From contig JAFDXL010000009.1 of NCBI GenBank assembly GCA_018267955.1, forward strand, positions 1,080,717 through 1,144,716: 64,000 nt of DNA. Direction: 5' to 3'. A model generated the notes under the pieces. It was not told where the DNA came from. It did not search any database and saw only the letters and a program-made list of their open reading frames with translations. The position numbers and the translations under genes are program-made. How positions within the stretch are numbered: the first letter of the stretch is position 1; the number at the start of each line of letters is the position of its first letter. The stretch is from Bacteroidota bacterium. GTDB lineage: Bacteria; Bacteroidota; Bacteroidia; Chitinophagales; Chitinophagaceae. Positions 8,293 through 16,466 of this stretch are shown here, one piece after another.

Positions 8293-9378
8293 ATGAAAAG
8301 AACACTCATGCTTTTGGGCTTGTTTTCGGTATTATACCAGACAAGTTGCAAATCAGACAAGAAAGAAAAAGAAGAAGAATCAAAACTACTTGTCACCAGT
8401 CCTATTAAAATGGACACCTCCCTTGTAAACCAATACGTTTGCCAGATCCACTCTATCCGCCACATTGAGCTCAGGGCGCAGGAACGTGGTTACCTGGAAA
8501 AGATATATGTAGATGAAGGCCAGTTTGTAAAACAGGGACAGCTCCTATTCCAGATCATGCCGAAGCTATATGAAGCAGAGCTGCAGAAAGCGCAGGCAGA
8601 GGCTAAGTTTGCCGGCATCGAATACCAGAATACCAAATCATTGACAGATCGTAATGTAGTATCACCAAACGAACTGGCAATGGCTAAGGCCAAATTAGAT
8701 AAGGCGAATGCAGAACTTGCGCTCACAAAAGTACACCTCCAGTTCACAGAGATCCGCGCGCCGTTCGATGGTATTATAGACCGCTTCCAGGTAAGGCCGG
8801 GTAGCCTTGTGGATGAAGGTGCTTTGCTAACTACTCTTTCTGACAACAGCAAGATGTGGGTGTATTTCAACGTACCGGAAGCAGAATATCTGAACTATAA
8901 AGAAGAGGCTAACAATAATAATGGCATGCTGAAGGTACAGCTGCTGATGGCGAACAACCAGGTATTCCCTTACCCGGGTGTTGTAGAAACCATCGAGGCC
9001 GACTTCGATAACGAAACTGGTAACATCCCCTTCAGGGCCACTTTCCCTAACCCCAATGGCCTGCTGCGCCATGGCGAAACGGGCAACATCATCGTGCATG
9101 TACCTGTAAAAGACGGCGTGCTGATTCCGCAGAAAGCAACCTTCGAGGTGCTGGATAAAAAATACGTGTACGTAGTAGGCAAAGACAATAAAGTGGCCTC
9201 AAGAGAGATCACCACAAGCGCCGAAATGGAAGATTTGTTCGTTGTTAAATCCGGACTTCAGCCTACAGATAAGATCCTGCTGGAGGGCCTGCGTAAGGTT
9301 AAGGATGGTGATAAGATCGCTTATACGTTTGAGGATCCTAAACAAGTGATCCACAATTTGAAGGTACACGCAGAATAA
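8293..9378 (+). CDS. RND efflux periplasmic adaptor (membrane fusion protein, AcrA/MexA-like lipoprotein)
   Basis: A 361-residue protein. A lipoprotein signal ends in YQTSC (Cys19 would be lipidated), followed by a Lys/Glu-rich linker. The order of parts is that of HlyD-type adaptors: a biotinyl-lipoyl-like half (ERGYLEKIYVDEGQFVKQGQLLF), an alpha-hairpin (residues about 95-140), the second lipoyl half (IRAPFDGIIDRFQVRPGSLVDEGALL), a beta-barrel and a membrane-proximal domain. It bridges the inner-membrane RND pump and the outer-membrane channel, both encoded immediately downstream; the pump starts 22 bp later. Confidence 0.94.
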   Translation: MKRTLMLLGLFSVLYQTSCKSDKKEKEEESKLLVTSPIKMDTSLVNQYVCQIHSIRHIELRAQERGYLEKIYVDEGQFVKQGQLLFQIMPKLYEAELQKAQAEAKFAGIEYQNTKSLTDRNVVSPNELAMAKAKLDKANAELALTKVHLQFTEIRAPFDGIIDRFQVRPGSLVDEGALLTTLSDNSKMWVYFNVPEAEYLNYKEEANNNNGMLKVQLLMANNQVFPYPGVVETIEADFDNETGNIPFRATFPNPNGLLRHGETGNIIVHVPVKDGVLIPQKATFEVLDKKYVYVVGKDNKVASREITTSAEMEDLFVVKSGLQPTDKILLEGLRKVKDGDKIAYTFEDPKQVIHNLKVHAE

Positions 9379-9400
9379 TCAACGATTAAAAGACGATAAC

Positions 9401-12400
9401 ATGTTTAATAAATTCATACAAAGGCCGGTACTGGCTATAGTACTATCGCTGGTGATAGTATTTATGGGTGTGCTGGCCATAGAGACCTTACCCGTCTCGC
9501 AGTTCCCTTCCATTGCCCCGCCAATGGTTGTGGTAAACATTGCATACCCTGGTGCCAGTGCCGATGTACTGGTAAACTCAGTACTGATCCCGATGGAAAA
9601 AGCCATCAACGGTGCCCCGGGCATGAAGTATATGACCTCAGATGCCACCAGTGCGGGTGAGGCTACTATCCAGGTGGTGTTCGACCTGGGTACAGACCCC
9701 AACCAGGCGGTGGTGAATGTGAAAAACCGTATCGAGCAGGTGACGAACAGGTTGCCGGAGCTGGTACAGCGCGAGGGCCTGATCGTGAGCTATACATCAC
9801 CAAACATGCTGATGTATGTGAACCTTTACAGTAAAGACCCCAACGCAGACGAAAAATTCCTGTACAACTTTGCCGGTGTACACATCATACCCGAGATACA
9901 GAGGTTGAAAGGTGTGGGTGCTGCCAAAATATTGGGTAGCCGCCAATACGCGATGCGCGTATGGCTGAACCCCGACAGGATGCGCGCCTACAATGTTTCT
10001 ACAGAAGAGGTGATGAAAGCCTTATCTGAGCAGAGCGTTATCGGTTCTCCCGGCCGTATCGGGCAGGCCACCGGTAAGCGTTCTCAATCGCTTGAATATG
10101 TGCTTACTTACCAGGGCCGTTACAATACTCCTGAGCAATACCAGGATATCATTATCCGTGCCAATGCCAATGGTGAGATACTCCACCTGAAAGATGTGGC
10201 TGAGGTAGAACTGGGTAGTGAATTCTACGATATCTACTCCAATATGGATGGCCACCCTTCTGCGGCCATCACGCTGAAACAGACGTATGGTAGTAACGCC
10301 AGCGATGTAATTAAAGAGGTAAAGGATAAACTCGAAGAGATCAAGAAAAGCTCCTTCCCTCCGGGTATGGACTACCAGATCAGCTACGACGTATCCAGCT
10401 TCCTCGATGCCTCTATCGAAAAAGTAATTCACACACTGGCAGAGGCGTTCATCCTCGTGGCCCTGGTGGTTTTCATATTCCTGGGCGACTGGCGCTCTAC
10501 ATTGATCCCTACCCTTGCGGTACCGGTATCATTGATAGGTGCGTTCATGTTCATGCAATTGTTTGGACTTACGATCAACCTGATCACGCTCTTCGCGCTG
10601 GTACTGGCGATCGGTATTGTGGTGGATAACGCGATTGTGGTGGTGGAGGCCGTCCATACAAAGATGGCCGAAGAGCATTTATCGCCCTATAAGGCAACGA
10701 AAAAGGTATTGAAAGAGATCAGCGGCGCCATCATCGCTATCACGTTGTTGATGACGGCGGTGTTCGTACCGGTAGCATTCATGACCGGCCCTGTGGGTAT
10801 CTTCTATCGCCAGTTCTCTATTACAATGGCTACGTCTATTGTTATCTCGGGTTTCGTAGCCTTAACGCTTACACCGGTGCTTTGCGCCATGATATTGAAA
10901 AATACGCATGGCCAGCCACGCAGGAAAACGCCGATCAACATTGTGATCGATGCGTTCAACCGCTGGTTCGAGCGGCTCACTGGCAGGTACACCAATGTAC
11001 TTACAAAGATCGTTGATCGCAAGTCGGTTACCTGGGGTTTGCTGCTTGCATTCTGTGCGGGTATATGGATCACATCTAAAACACTTCCTTCGGGCTTCAT
11101 CCCCAACGAAGACCAGGGTATGATCTATGCCATCATCCAAACGCCTCCCGGTTCTACACTGGAACGTACCAATGCCATTGCAAAGGATCTGCAAAAGATA
11201 GCCGAGCATGTAGAAGGTGTGCAGTCTGTATCTGCCCTTGCGGGTTACGAGGTACTTACAGAGGGCCGTGGTTCTAACGCCGGTACTTGTTTGATCAACC
11301 TGAAAAACTGGTCTGATCGTAAGCACTCTGCTAAAGAGATCATCGAAGAACTGGAAGAAAAAGCCAAAGTGATACCGGGTGCGACGATAGAATTCTTCGA
11401 GCCGCCGGCAGTGCCCGGTTATGGTGCTGCGGGTGGTTTCTCGCTGCGTCTGCTCGATAAGACCAACTCCGGCGATTACAAGGAATTCGGTAAGGTGAAT
11501 GATGAATTCATGGCCAACCTGAGGAAACGTAAAGAGCTTACAGGTTTGTTCACATTCTTCGCTGCCAACTATCCGCAGTACGAATTGCAGATTGATAACA
11601 AAGCTGCCATGCAGAAGGGTGTATCTATCGGTAAGGCGCTCGATCAGTTATCTATCCTCATTGGTAGTACGTACGAGCAGGGCTTCATCAGGTTCGGTAT
11701 GTTCTACAAAGTGTATGTGCAGGCATTGCCTAGCTTCAGGCAGTTGCCGGAAGATGTGCTGAAATTATACATCAAGAACGATCGGGATGAAATGGTTCCT
11801 TATTCTGCTTTCATGAGCATGAAGAAAACGCAGGGGCTGAACGAGATCACGCGTTATAATATGTACACGTCTTCTGCTATCAACGGTGCACCTGCGCCGG
11901 GATACAGTAGTGGTGAGGCCATTAAGGCGATACAGGAAGTGGCGGATAAAACATTGCCGCGTGGTTATGGTATCGACTGGCTGGGTCTTTCCAAAGACGA
12001 GGTGGGCCGTGGCAACGAATCACTGTATATCTTCCTGATCGTACTGGCGTTCGTGTACATGGTACTTGCTGCGCAGTACGAAAGCTTCCTGATTCCTTTG
12101 GCGGTTATCTTATCGCTTCCTGTGGGTGTGTTCGGTGCCTTGTTGCTCATCAAGCTGATGGGGCTTGCCAATGACATCTATGCACAGGTAGGCCTTGTAA
12201 TGCTCGTAGGTTTGCTTGGTAAGAATGCGGTACTGATCGTGGAGTTCGCGGTGCAGAAACGGCAGCAGGGTGCAACGATACTGGAGGCAGCCATCGAGGG
12301 TGCCAAGGTGCGTTTCCGTCCTATCCTGATGACGTCTTTCGCGTTCATCGCGGGTCTGATACCGCTGTTGTTTGCAACCGGCCCGGGTGCTATAGGCAAC

Positions 12401-12655
12401 CGTACCATCGGTTCTTCTTCTGCGGGTGGTATGCTGTTGGGTACCATCTTCGGGGTAATCGTAGTACCGGGCTTGTACTATGTATTTGCTAAGCTGGCAG
12501 ATGGCCGTAAGCTCATCCGCGACGAAGACGAGGTACCTCTTACAGAAGACTTCATGCAAAACAAGAAGAAAAAGAAGAGAAGGTTCAAGATCTTCCGCAT
12601 CAGGGAAGTGCATTCAACAATTCATCAAAATGGGCACAATGACGAAAATCAGTAG
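9401..12655 (+). CDS. RND multidrug efflux permease, HAE1 (AcrB/MexB) family
   Basis: A 1084-residue protein of typical HAE1 length with 12 predicted membrane segments and two large periplasmic loops. The start MFNKFIQRPVLAIVLSLVIVFMG and VSQFPSIAPPMVVV are classic. TM4 has LAIGIVVDNAIVVVEAVHTKM, whose paired Asp carry protons in AcrB, and the second half has GLLGKNAVLIVEFA. It exports hydrophobic drugs or lipids from the periplasm by proton antiport. The C-terminal tail is extended and Lys/Arg-rich (KKKKKRRFKIFR). The gene is visibly richer in G/C than most of the window. The outer-membrane factor gene begins inside its 3' end. Confidence 0.96.
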   Translation: MFNKFIQRPVLAIVLSLVIVFMGVLAIETLPVSQFPSIAPPMVVVNIAYPGASADVLVNSVLIPMEKAINGAPGMKYMTSDATSAGEATIQVVFDLGTDPNQAVVNVKNRIEQVTNRLPELVQREGLIVSYTSPNMLMYVNLYSKDPNADEKFLYNFAGVHIIPEIQRLKGVGAAKILGSRQYAMRVWLNPDRMRAYNVSTEEVMKALSEQSVIGSPGRIGQATGKRSQSLEYVLTYQGRYNTPEQYQDIIIRANANGEILHLKDVAEVELGSEFYDIYSNMDGHPSAAITLKQTYGSNASDVIKEVKDKLEEIKKSSFPPGMDYQISYDVSSFLDASIEKVIHTLAEAFILVALVVFIFLGDWRSTLIPTLAVPVSLIGAFMFMQLFGLTINLITLFALVLAIGIVVDNAIVVVEAVHTKMAEEHLSPYKATKKVLKEISGAIIAITLLMTAVFVPVAFMTGPVGIFYRQFSITMATSIVISGFVALTLTPVLCAMILKNTHGQPRRKTPINIVIDAFNRWFERLTGRYTNVLTKIVDRKSVTWGLLLAFCAGIWITSKTLPSGFIPNEDQGMIYAIIQTPPGSTLERTNAIAKDLQKIAEHVEGVQSVSALAGYEVLTEGRGSNAGTCLINLKNWSDRKHSAKEIIEELEEKAKVIPGATIEFFEPPAVPGYGAAGGFSLRLLDKTNSGDYKEFGKVNDEFMANLRKRKELTGLFTFFAANYPQYELQIDNKAAMQKGVSIGKALDQLSILIGSTYEQGFIRFGMFYKVYVQALPSFRQLPEDVLKLYIKNDRDEMVPYSAFMSMKKTQGLNEITRYNMYTSSAINGAPAPGYSSGEAIKAIQEVADKTLPRGYGIDWLGLSKDEVGRGNESLYIFLIVLAFVYMVLAAQYESFLIPLAVILSLPVGVFGALLLIKLMGLANDIYAQVGLVMLVGLLGKNAVLIVEFAVQKRQQGATILEAAIEGAKVRFRPILMTSFAFIAGLIPLLFATGPGAIGNRTIGSSSAGGMLLGTIFGVIVVPGLYYVFAKLADGRKLIRDEDEVPLTEDFMQNKKKKKRRFKIFRIREVHSTIHQNGHNDENQ

Positions 12656-14072
12656 ATATAAATACATCGGCCTTGCATGCTTGTCGCTCACGTATGCAGC
12701 CTGCAAAACGCCGGGCGTAGCACAGCGCACGGCCAATAAAAATGTTCCTGCGAGTTATAACAGCTCGCAGGATACTACCAACTCCGCTCAGCTGAAGTGG
12801 AGGGAATATTTCACAGATCCTTACCTGGTGGCTTTGATAGATACTGCGCTGCAAAACAACCAGGAGCTCAATATCACGCTGCAGGAGATACAGATCACCC
12901 GCAACGAGATCAGGGCTCGCAAGGGCGAATACCTGCCGTTCCTGGGCATCAGGGCCGGCGGCGGTGTCGATAAGGTGGCACGCTATACCAATATCGGTGC
13001 TATGGAGGCCAATACCGAGATAGAACCGGGCAAAGAAATGCCGGAGCCGCTGCCTGATTATATGATCGCTGCTACTGCATCCTGGGAAGCTGATATCTGG
13101 GGCAAGCTGCATAATGCCAAAAGGGCTGCGGTAAACAGGTATCTCGCGTCTGTAGAGGGCAAGAATTTTGTGATCACCAACCTCATCGCAGAGGTGGCTA
13201 ATTCTTATTACGAACTGCTGGCTTTAGATAATCAGCTGGCGATCGTTAAAAAGAATATCGAGATCCAGAACAATGCCCTCGAGATCGTAAAATACCAGAA
13301 AGATGCCGCGCGTGTTACAGAGCTGGCAGTACGCAGGTTCGAGGCGCAGGTGCTGCACACGAAGAGCCTGCAATATGATATTCAGCAGAATATTATCGAG
13401 GTAGAGAACAGGATCAACTTCCTGCTGGCAAGGTACCCGCAGCCTATAGCGCGCAATGCGGATGCATTCGAAACCCTGGTTCCGCAAACGGTACATCCGG
13501 GTATGCCTTCGCAATTGCTGGCCAATCGCCCGGATATACGCAGGGCAGAGCAGGAACTGGCTGCTGCAAAGCTGGATATTAAAGTAGCGAAGGCGCAGTT
13601 CTACCCTTCCCTGGGTATCTCTGCTTCTATCGGCTACCAGGCGTTCAATCCTTCTTATCTCCTCAAGTCGCCGGAGTCTATGCTCTATTCGCTTGCGGGG
13701 GATCTGATGGCGCCATTGGTAAACAGAAATGCCATCAAGGCCACTTACCGCACTGCCACTTCCAAACAGGTACAGGCTGCTTATAATTATGAGCGCACTT
13801 TGTTGAATGCTTATGTTGAAGTGGCCAACCAGATAGCCAAGGTGGGCAACCTGCAGCAGAGCTATGATCTGAAATCGCAACAGGTGGATGCACTGACGCA
13901 GTCTGTTACCATCTCTAACGATTTGTTCCGCTCTGCGCGTGCCGATTATATGGAGGTATTGCTGACCCAGAAAGATGCGCTGGAGTCGAAATTCGAACTA
14001 ATAGAAACCAAAAGGCAGCAAATGAACGCGGTGGTAAATATTTACCAGGCGCTCGGCGGCGGCTGGAATTAA
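12639..14072 (+). CDS. RND efflux outer-membrane factor, TolC/NodT (OprM-like) lipoprotein
   Basis: About 477 residues. The start at ATG 12639 gives MTKISRYKYIGLACLSLTYAAC, a lipoprotein signal with Cys22 as acyl site; ATG 12630 three codons earlier is equally possible. Either start overlaps the permease stop (12655), so translation is probably coupled. Two OEP repeats are visible, each a long coiled-coil hairpin: residues about 60-270, and 290-477 with NRPDIRRAEQELAAAKLDIKVAKAQFYPSLGISASIGYQ, the best conserved part of the family. It completes the tripartite pump. A much longer upstream frame exists but lies inside the permease gene. Confidence 0.93.
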   Translation: MTKISRYKYIGLACLSLTYAACKTPGVAQRTANKNVPASYNSSQDTTNSAQLKWREYFTDPYLVALIDTALQNNQELNITLQEIQITRNEIRARKGEYLPFLGIRAGGGVDKVARYTNIGAMEANTEIEPGKEMPEPLPDYMIAATASWEADIWGKLHNAKRAAVNRYLASVEGKNFVITNLIAEVANSYYELLALDNQLAIVKKNIEIQNNALEIVKYQKDAARVTELAVRRFEAQVLHTKSLQYDIQQNIIEVENRINFLLARYPQPIARNADAFETLVPQTVHPGMPSQLLANRPDIRRAEQELAAAKLDIKVAKAQFYPSLGISASIGYQAFNPSYLLKSPESMLYSLAGDLMAPLVNRNAIKATYRTATSKQVQAAYNYERTLLNAYVEVANQIAKVGNLQQSYDLKSQQVDALTQSVTISNDLFRSARADYMEVLLTQKDALESKFELIETKRQQMNAVVNIYQALGGGWN

Positions 14073-14166
14073 TGATATAAGATAGCAACGTTATCAAACG
14101 AAACAACAGTGCCGGTTCCCCGGTAAGAACACTCTCTCATAAAAGGTAACATGTACGTTACACAGT

Positions 14167-14197
14167 AGCCCCGGTTCTCCGGGGCTTAATTTTTTTC
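14167..14197 (+). terminator. Rho-independent terminator after the RND operon
   Basis: Perfect stem AGCCCCGG / CCGGGGCT with a TTCT loop, followed by a T-rich run (14187-14197). It lies 94 bp after the outer-membrane factor stop and just before the ArsR promoter. Confidence 0.85.
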
Positions 14198-14216
14198 AGA
14201 AAATCTTTAAAAATAT

Positions 14217-14266
14217 TTTGCGCAACCGATTGTTTGCACATATATTTGCAACTGAACGGTTGCGAA
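14217..14266 (+). promoter_or_regulatory. Promoter and probable ArsR operator
   Basis: TTTG at 14217-14220, a 20-bp spacer and TATATTTG at 14241-14248 form a textbook Bacteroidota promoter. Overlapping it are CGCAACCG (14221-14228) and its exact inverse CGGTTGCG (14257-14264), plus a tighter inverted pair GCAAC / GTTGC (14248-14252 and 14259-14263). The position over the start site fits autorepression by the ArsR protein. Confidence 0.65.
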
Positions 14267-14272
14267 TCAATC

Positions 14273-14593
14273 ATGAGAAGAGATATTTACCAGGCAATTG
14301 CAGACCCCACACGGCGGGCGATACTTGCCCTCATTGCTTTACATGCAATGACGCCCAATGCTATTGCTGAGCATTTCAAGACTACGCGCCAGGCAGTATC
14401 CAAACATCTGCAGATACTTACGGAATGCGAACTGGTAAAACAGGTGCAGCAGGGCCGGGAGATCTATTATTCACTGGAGATAGAGAAGATGAAGGAGATC
14501 GATAAATGGCTGGAACAATTTCGTAAGATCTGGCAAGACAGGTTCAACGAGATAGATAATATATTATTAGAACTTCAAAATAAGAATAAATGA
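14273..14593 (+). CDS. ArsR-type winged-helix transcriptional regulator
   Basis: About 106 residues from ATG 14273; a longer frame from 14234 would run through the promoter and operator and is rejected. The start RRDIYQAIADPTRRAILALI and NAIAEHFKTTRQAVSKHLQIL form the ArsR winged helix, and LVKQVQQGREIYYSLE is the wing. No metal-binding Cys pair is visible, so this is the SRPBCC-associated ArsR subtype rather than a metal sensor. Its stop overlaps the start of the next gene by 4 bp (ATGA), a translationally coupled pair frequent for this regulator type. Confidence 0.92.
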   Translation: MRRDIYQAIADPTRRAILALIALHAMTPNAIAEHFKTTRQAVSKHLQILTECELVKQVQQGREIYYSLEIEKMKEIDKWLEQFRKIWQDRFNEIDNILLELQNKNK

Positions 14594-15093
14594 ATCCGAA
14601 CTTACAGTTTGATTTCCTGGTAGATAAAGGAAACAACACCATCACCGTAAAACGTGAATTTGCAGCGCCTCGCCAACTGGTATGGGATTGCTATACCAAA
14701 AGCGAGTACCTCGATCGCTGGTTTGCACCCAAGCCGTTTACCACCAAAACAAAGGAAATGGATTTCCGCGAAGGCGGCCACTGGCTCTACGCCATGGTAG
14801 ATCCCGGCGGTGCAGAATACTGGGGCCGTATGGATTACCTGAAGATCGATCCTATAGATAACTATAAGGCGCTCGATGGTTTCTGCGATGCTAGTGGCAA
14901 CCTGAACCCCGATCTGCCCCGTGCCAATTGGGATGCTTCTTTTCATGATCTTGGAGAGAAGTCTGCGGTAGAAACCATCGTTACTTATAATTCACTGTCC
15001 GACCTCGAAAAAGTGATCGCTATGGGTCTGCAGCAAGGCCTCACCATGACGCTGGAAAGCCTCGATGATCTCTTACAGCAATTAAACAAATAA
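14590..15093 (+). CDS. SRPBCC/AHSA1-domain protein
   Basis: A 167-residue protein of the START-like AHSA1 family: ITVKREFAAPRQLVWDCYTKSEYLDRWFAPKPF at the N-terminus, GGHWLYAMVDPGGAEYWGRMDYLKI in the middle, and a C-terminal helix. The fold makes a hydrophobic cavity, and members bind small lipophilic ligands. It is coupled to the ArsR gene by a 4-bp overlap and followed 21 bp later by a second SRPBCC gene, so the three form one operon. The ligand is unknown. Confidence 0.9.
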   Translation: MNPNLQFDFLVDKGNNTITVKREFAAPRQLVWDCYTKSEYLDRWFAPKPFTTKTKEMDFREGGHWLYAMVDPGGAEYWGRMDYLKIDPIDNYKALDGFCDASGNLNPDLPRANWDASFHDLGEKSAVETIVTYNSLSDLEKVIAMGLQQGLTMTLESLDDLLQQLNK

Positions 15094-15114
15094 TAACCAC
15101 ATAAAACCAATAAC

Positions 15115-15498
15115 ATGAGCACAACAAAAATCACAGTTCAGGCGCCGATACAGGCAGACGTTCAAAAAGTTTGGGATTACTATACCAAGCCCGAACACAT
15201 GACCCAGTGGAACTTTGCAGCAGACGACTGGCATTGTCCTAAAGCAGAAAACGACCTGAGGCCGGGAGGTAAACTAAAATCACGCATGGAAGCCAAGGAC
15301 GGCAGCTTCGGCTTTGATTTCGAAGCCACTTACGACGAAGTGCAGGAACCGAAAAAGATCAGCTACACCATGGGCGATGGCCGCCAGGCTACTACCCTGT
15401 TCGAAGGTAACGGCGGCAACACCAACCTAACCATCACCTTCGATGCCGAAAATCAAAACCCTGTAGAAATGCAGCAGCAAGGCTGGCAGGCAATCTGA
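15115..15498 (+). CDS. SRPBCC/AHSA1-domain protein, second copy
   Basis: A 127-residue protein with the same START-like fold: ITVQAPIQADVQKVWDYYTKPEHMTQWNFA, then FGFDFEATYDEVQEPKKISYTM and the final NPVEMQQQGWQAI. It ends soon after the GW motif and is about 20-30 residues shorter than many relatives, lacking most of the C-terminal helix, so it may be slightly truncated. It is the last gene of the ArsR operon and a strong terminator follows 42 bp later. Confidence 0.88.
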   Translation: MSTTKITVQAPIQADVQKVWDYYTKPEHMTQWNFAADDWHCPKAENDLRPGGKLKSRMEAKDGSFGFDFEATYDEVQEPKKISYTMGDGRQATTLFEGNGGNTNLTITFDAENQNPVEMQQQGWQAI

Positions 15499-15540
15499 AT
15501 AATTTCAAGAAGTACACGGAGAATAATTAAGTACACACAA

Positions 15541-15566
15541 AAGGAGGCTGTTGCCTCCTTTTTTAT
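15541..15566 (+). terminator. Rho-independent terminator after the ArsR-SRPBCC operon
   Basis: Perfect 8-bp stem AAGGAGGC / GCCTCCTT with loop TGTT, followed by a T run. Confidence 0.9.
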
Positions 15567-15661
15567 TCCTTAAAGCTTAATGATCTTAAAATGTTGATTG
15601 CGGTCGTCTTTCTGGATATTTAATAGTAAGTATTATACATTTGTCGTCTAATTTCTTATCC

Positions 15662-16186
15662 ATGAAATACTTATTATTATTTATTATACTCATGCCAATA
15701 TCATCCTATTGTCAAAGCTTCAAAGCAAATATTAGCAAGAATGAGGGCGGGAGGTACTACCTAGAATACATACATAATGTTTACAATAGAACTGAGGATG
15801 TGGTATCTGTGATAGCCAGTGATTTTTTGTCTAAAGAGCTTAGATGCAAGAATGTAGAACATCAAAAGGAAGATAAAACATATTCATCTAGATACTATAT
15901 CCACTTTAAAGGATATAGGAATGGGTGCATTAAAAATGCTGATATTGATATTAGGGTGACGATATACTATAAGGATAACCGGACTAAGATAGTTTTTGAT
16001 GACATGAGATTTATTAATGCTGACGCTAAGTGCGGAACAGACGGAACTATGGAATTTCTTTTAGATACATGCAGTTGTGAGGACTCTTTCTTAGTAGGTC
16101 AATTCTTGAAATTTAATGCCGATAAAATTGCATCCAATTACAAAGATTACATCAAGAAAAGACAGCGTGATCCAAAGCTATTTTAG
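15662..16186 (+). CDS. Secreted protein, probable DUF4468-like
   Basis: A 174-residue protein from ATG 15662; a TTG seven codons earlier is less likely. MKYLLLFIILMPISSYCQ is a signal peptide. The mature part alternates strands and helices, with FLSKELRCKNVEHQ and a late LVGQFLKFNADKIASNYKDYIKK helix, resembling the TBP-fold DUF4468 proteins common in Bacteroidota; this is a tentative family call. The gene is clearly more AT-rich than its neighbours, which may indicate recent acquisition. It stands alone and has no visible terminator. Confidence 0.65.
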   Translation: MKYLLLFIILMPISSYCQSFKANISKNEGGRYYLEYIHNVYNRTEDVVSVIASDFLSKELRCKNVEHQKEDKTYSSRYYIHFKGYRNGCIKNADIDIRVTIYYKDNRTKIVFDDMRFINADAKCGTDGTMEFLLDTCSCEDSFLVGQFLKFNADKIASNYKDYIKKRQRDPKLF

Positions 16187-16224
16187 GCTTAAAATAAATA
16201 TTTTTCTATTCTATCATTTTCTCG

Positions 16225-16256
16225 TATTTTTGCAGTAACGATTCTGTTCTTTGACA
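16225..16256 (+). promoter_or_regulatory. Promoter-like box and boxA-like element in a gene-free region
   Basis: TATTTTTG (16225-16232) fits TAnnTTTG. Thirteen bases later TGTTCTTTGACA (16245-16256) closely resembles the E. coli boxA TGCTCTTTAACA and the sequence that precedes rRNA genes in many Bacteroidota. No rRNA gene follows; instead a repeat array begins 49 bp later. No clear TTTG box is seen at -33. Function as an antitermination or leader element is inference. Confidence 0.4.
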
Positions 16257-16304
16257 TACTGTAAACCCTTATCAGAAAAGCTTTTCCGCTTCCTCACCAA
16301 CAAA

Positions 16305-16452
16305 AAGGTTAGCAAAGGTTAACAAAAGTTAGCAAACGTTATCAAAGGTTAGCAAAACACTATTTTTATCCGCCAAAATTCGTTCACTAAGGTGAGCATT
16401 TGCGTTAGCAACAGGTGAGCAGCACCTTAGCAAAGGTTAGCAATTGTTAGCA
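16305..16452 (+). repeat. Degenerate 10-bp-period repeat array (consensus AAGGTTAGCA)
   Basis: Five directly abutting decamers at 16305-16354 read AAGGTTAGCA, AAGGTTAACA, AAAGTTAGCA, AACGTTATCA and AAGGTTAGCA. Related decamers follow at 16389 (AAGGTGAGCA), 16401 (TGCGTTAGCA) and 16412 (CAGGTGAGCA), then three abutting copies at 16423-16452 (CACCTTAGCA, AAGGTTAGCA, ATTGTTAGCA). The array lies between convergent genes and ends 14 bp before the stop of the PAS-protein gene. The 10-bp step is about one helical turn. No reading frame runs through it. Confidence 0.8.
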
Positions 16453-16466
16453 AAACAGCCTTTCAT

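Noticed and set aside
13224-13880. Long open frame (218 codons) antisense to the outer-membrane factor gene, and similar frames antisense to the RND permease (10022-10432, 12110-12613)
   Set aside because: They mirror the G/C-rich coding strand, show no domain or signal, and lie fully inside well-identified genes.
16305-16452. Decamer array considered as a CRISPR
   Set aside because: Units are 10 bp without unique spacers and no cas gene is near.
16240-16466. BoxA-like motif considered as the start of an rRNA operon
   Set aside because: No 16S sequence follows; a convergent protein gene ends at 16467.
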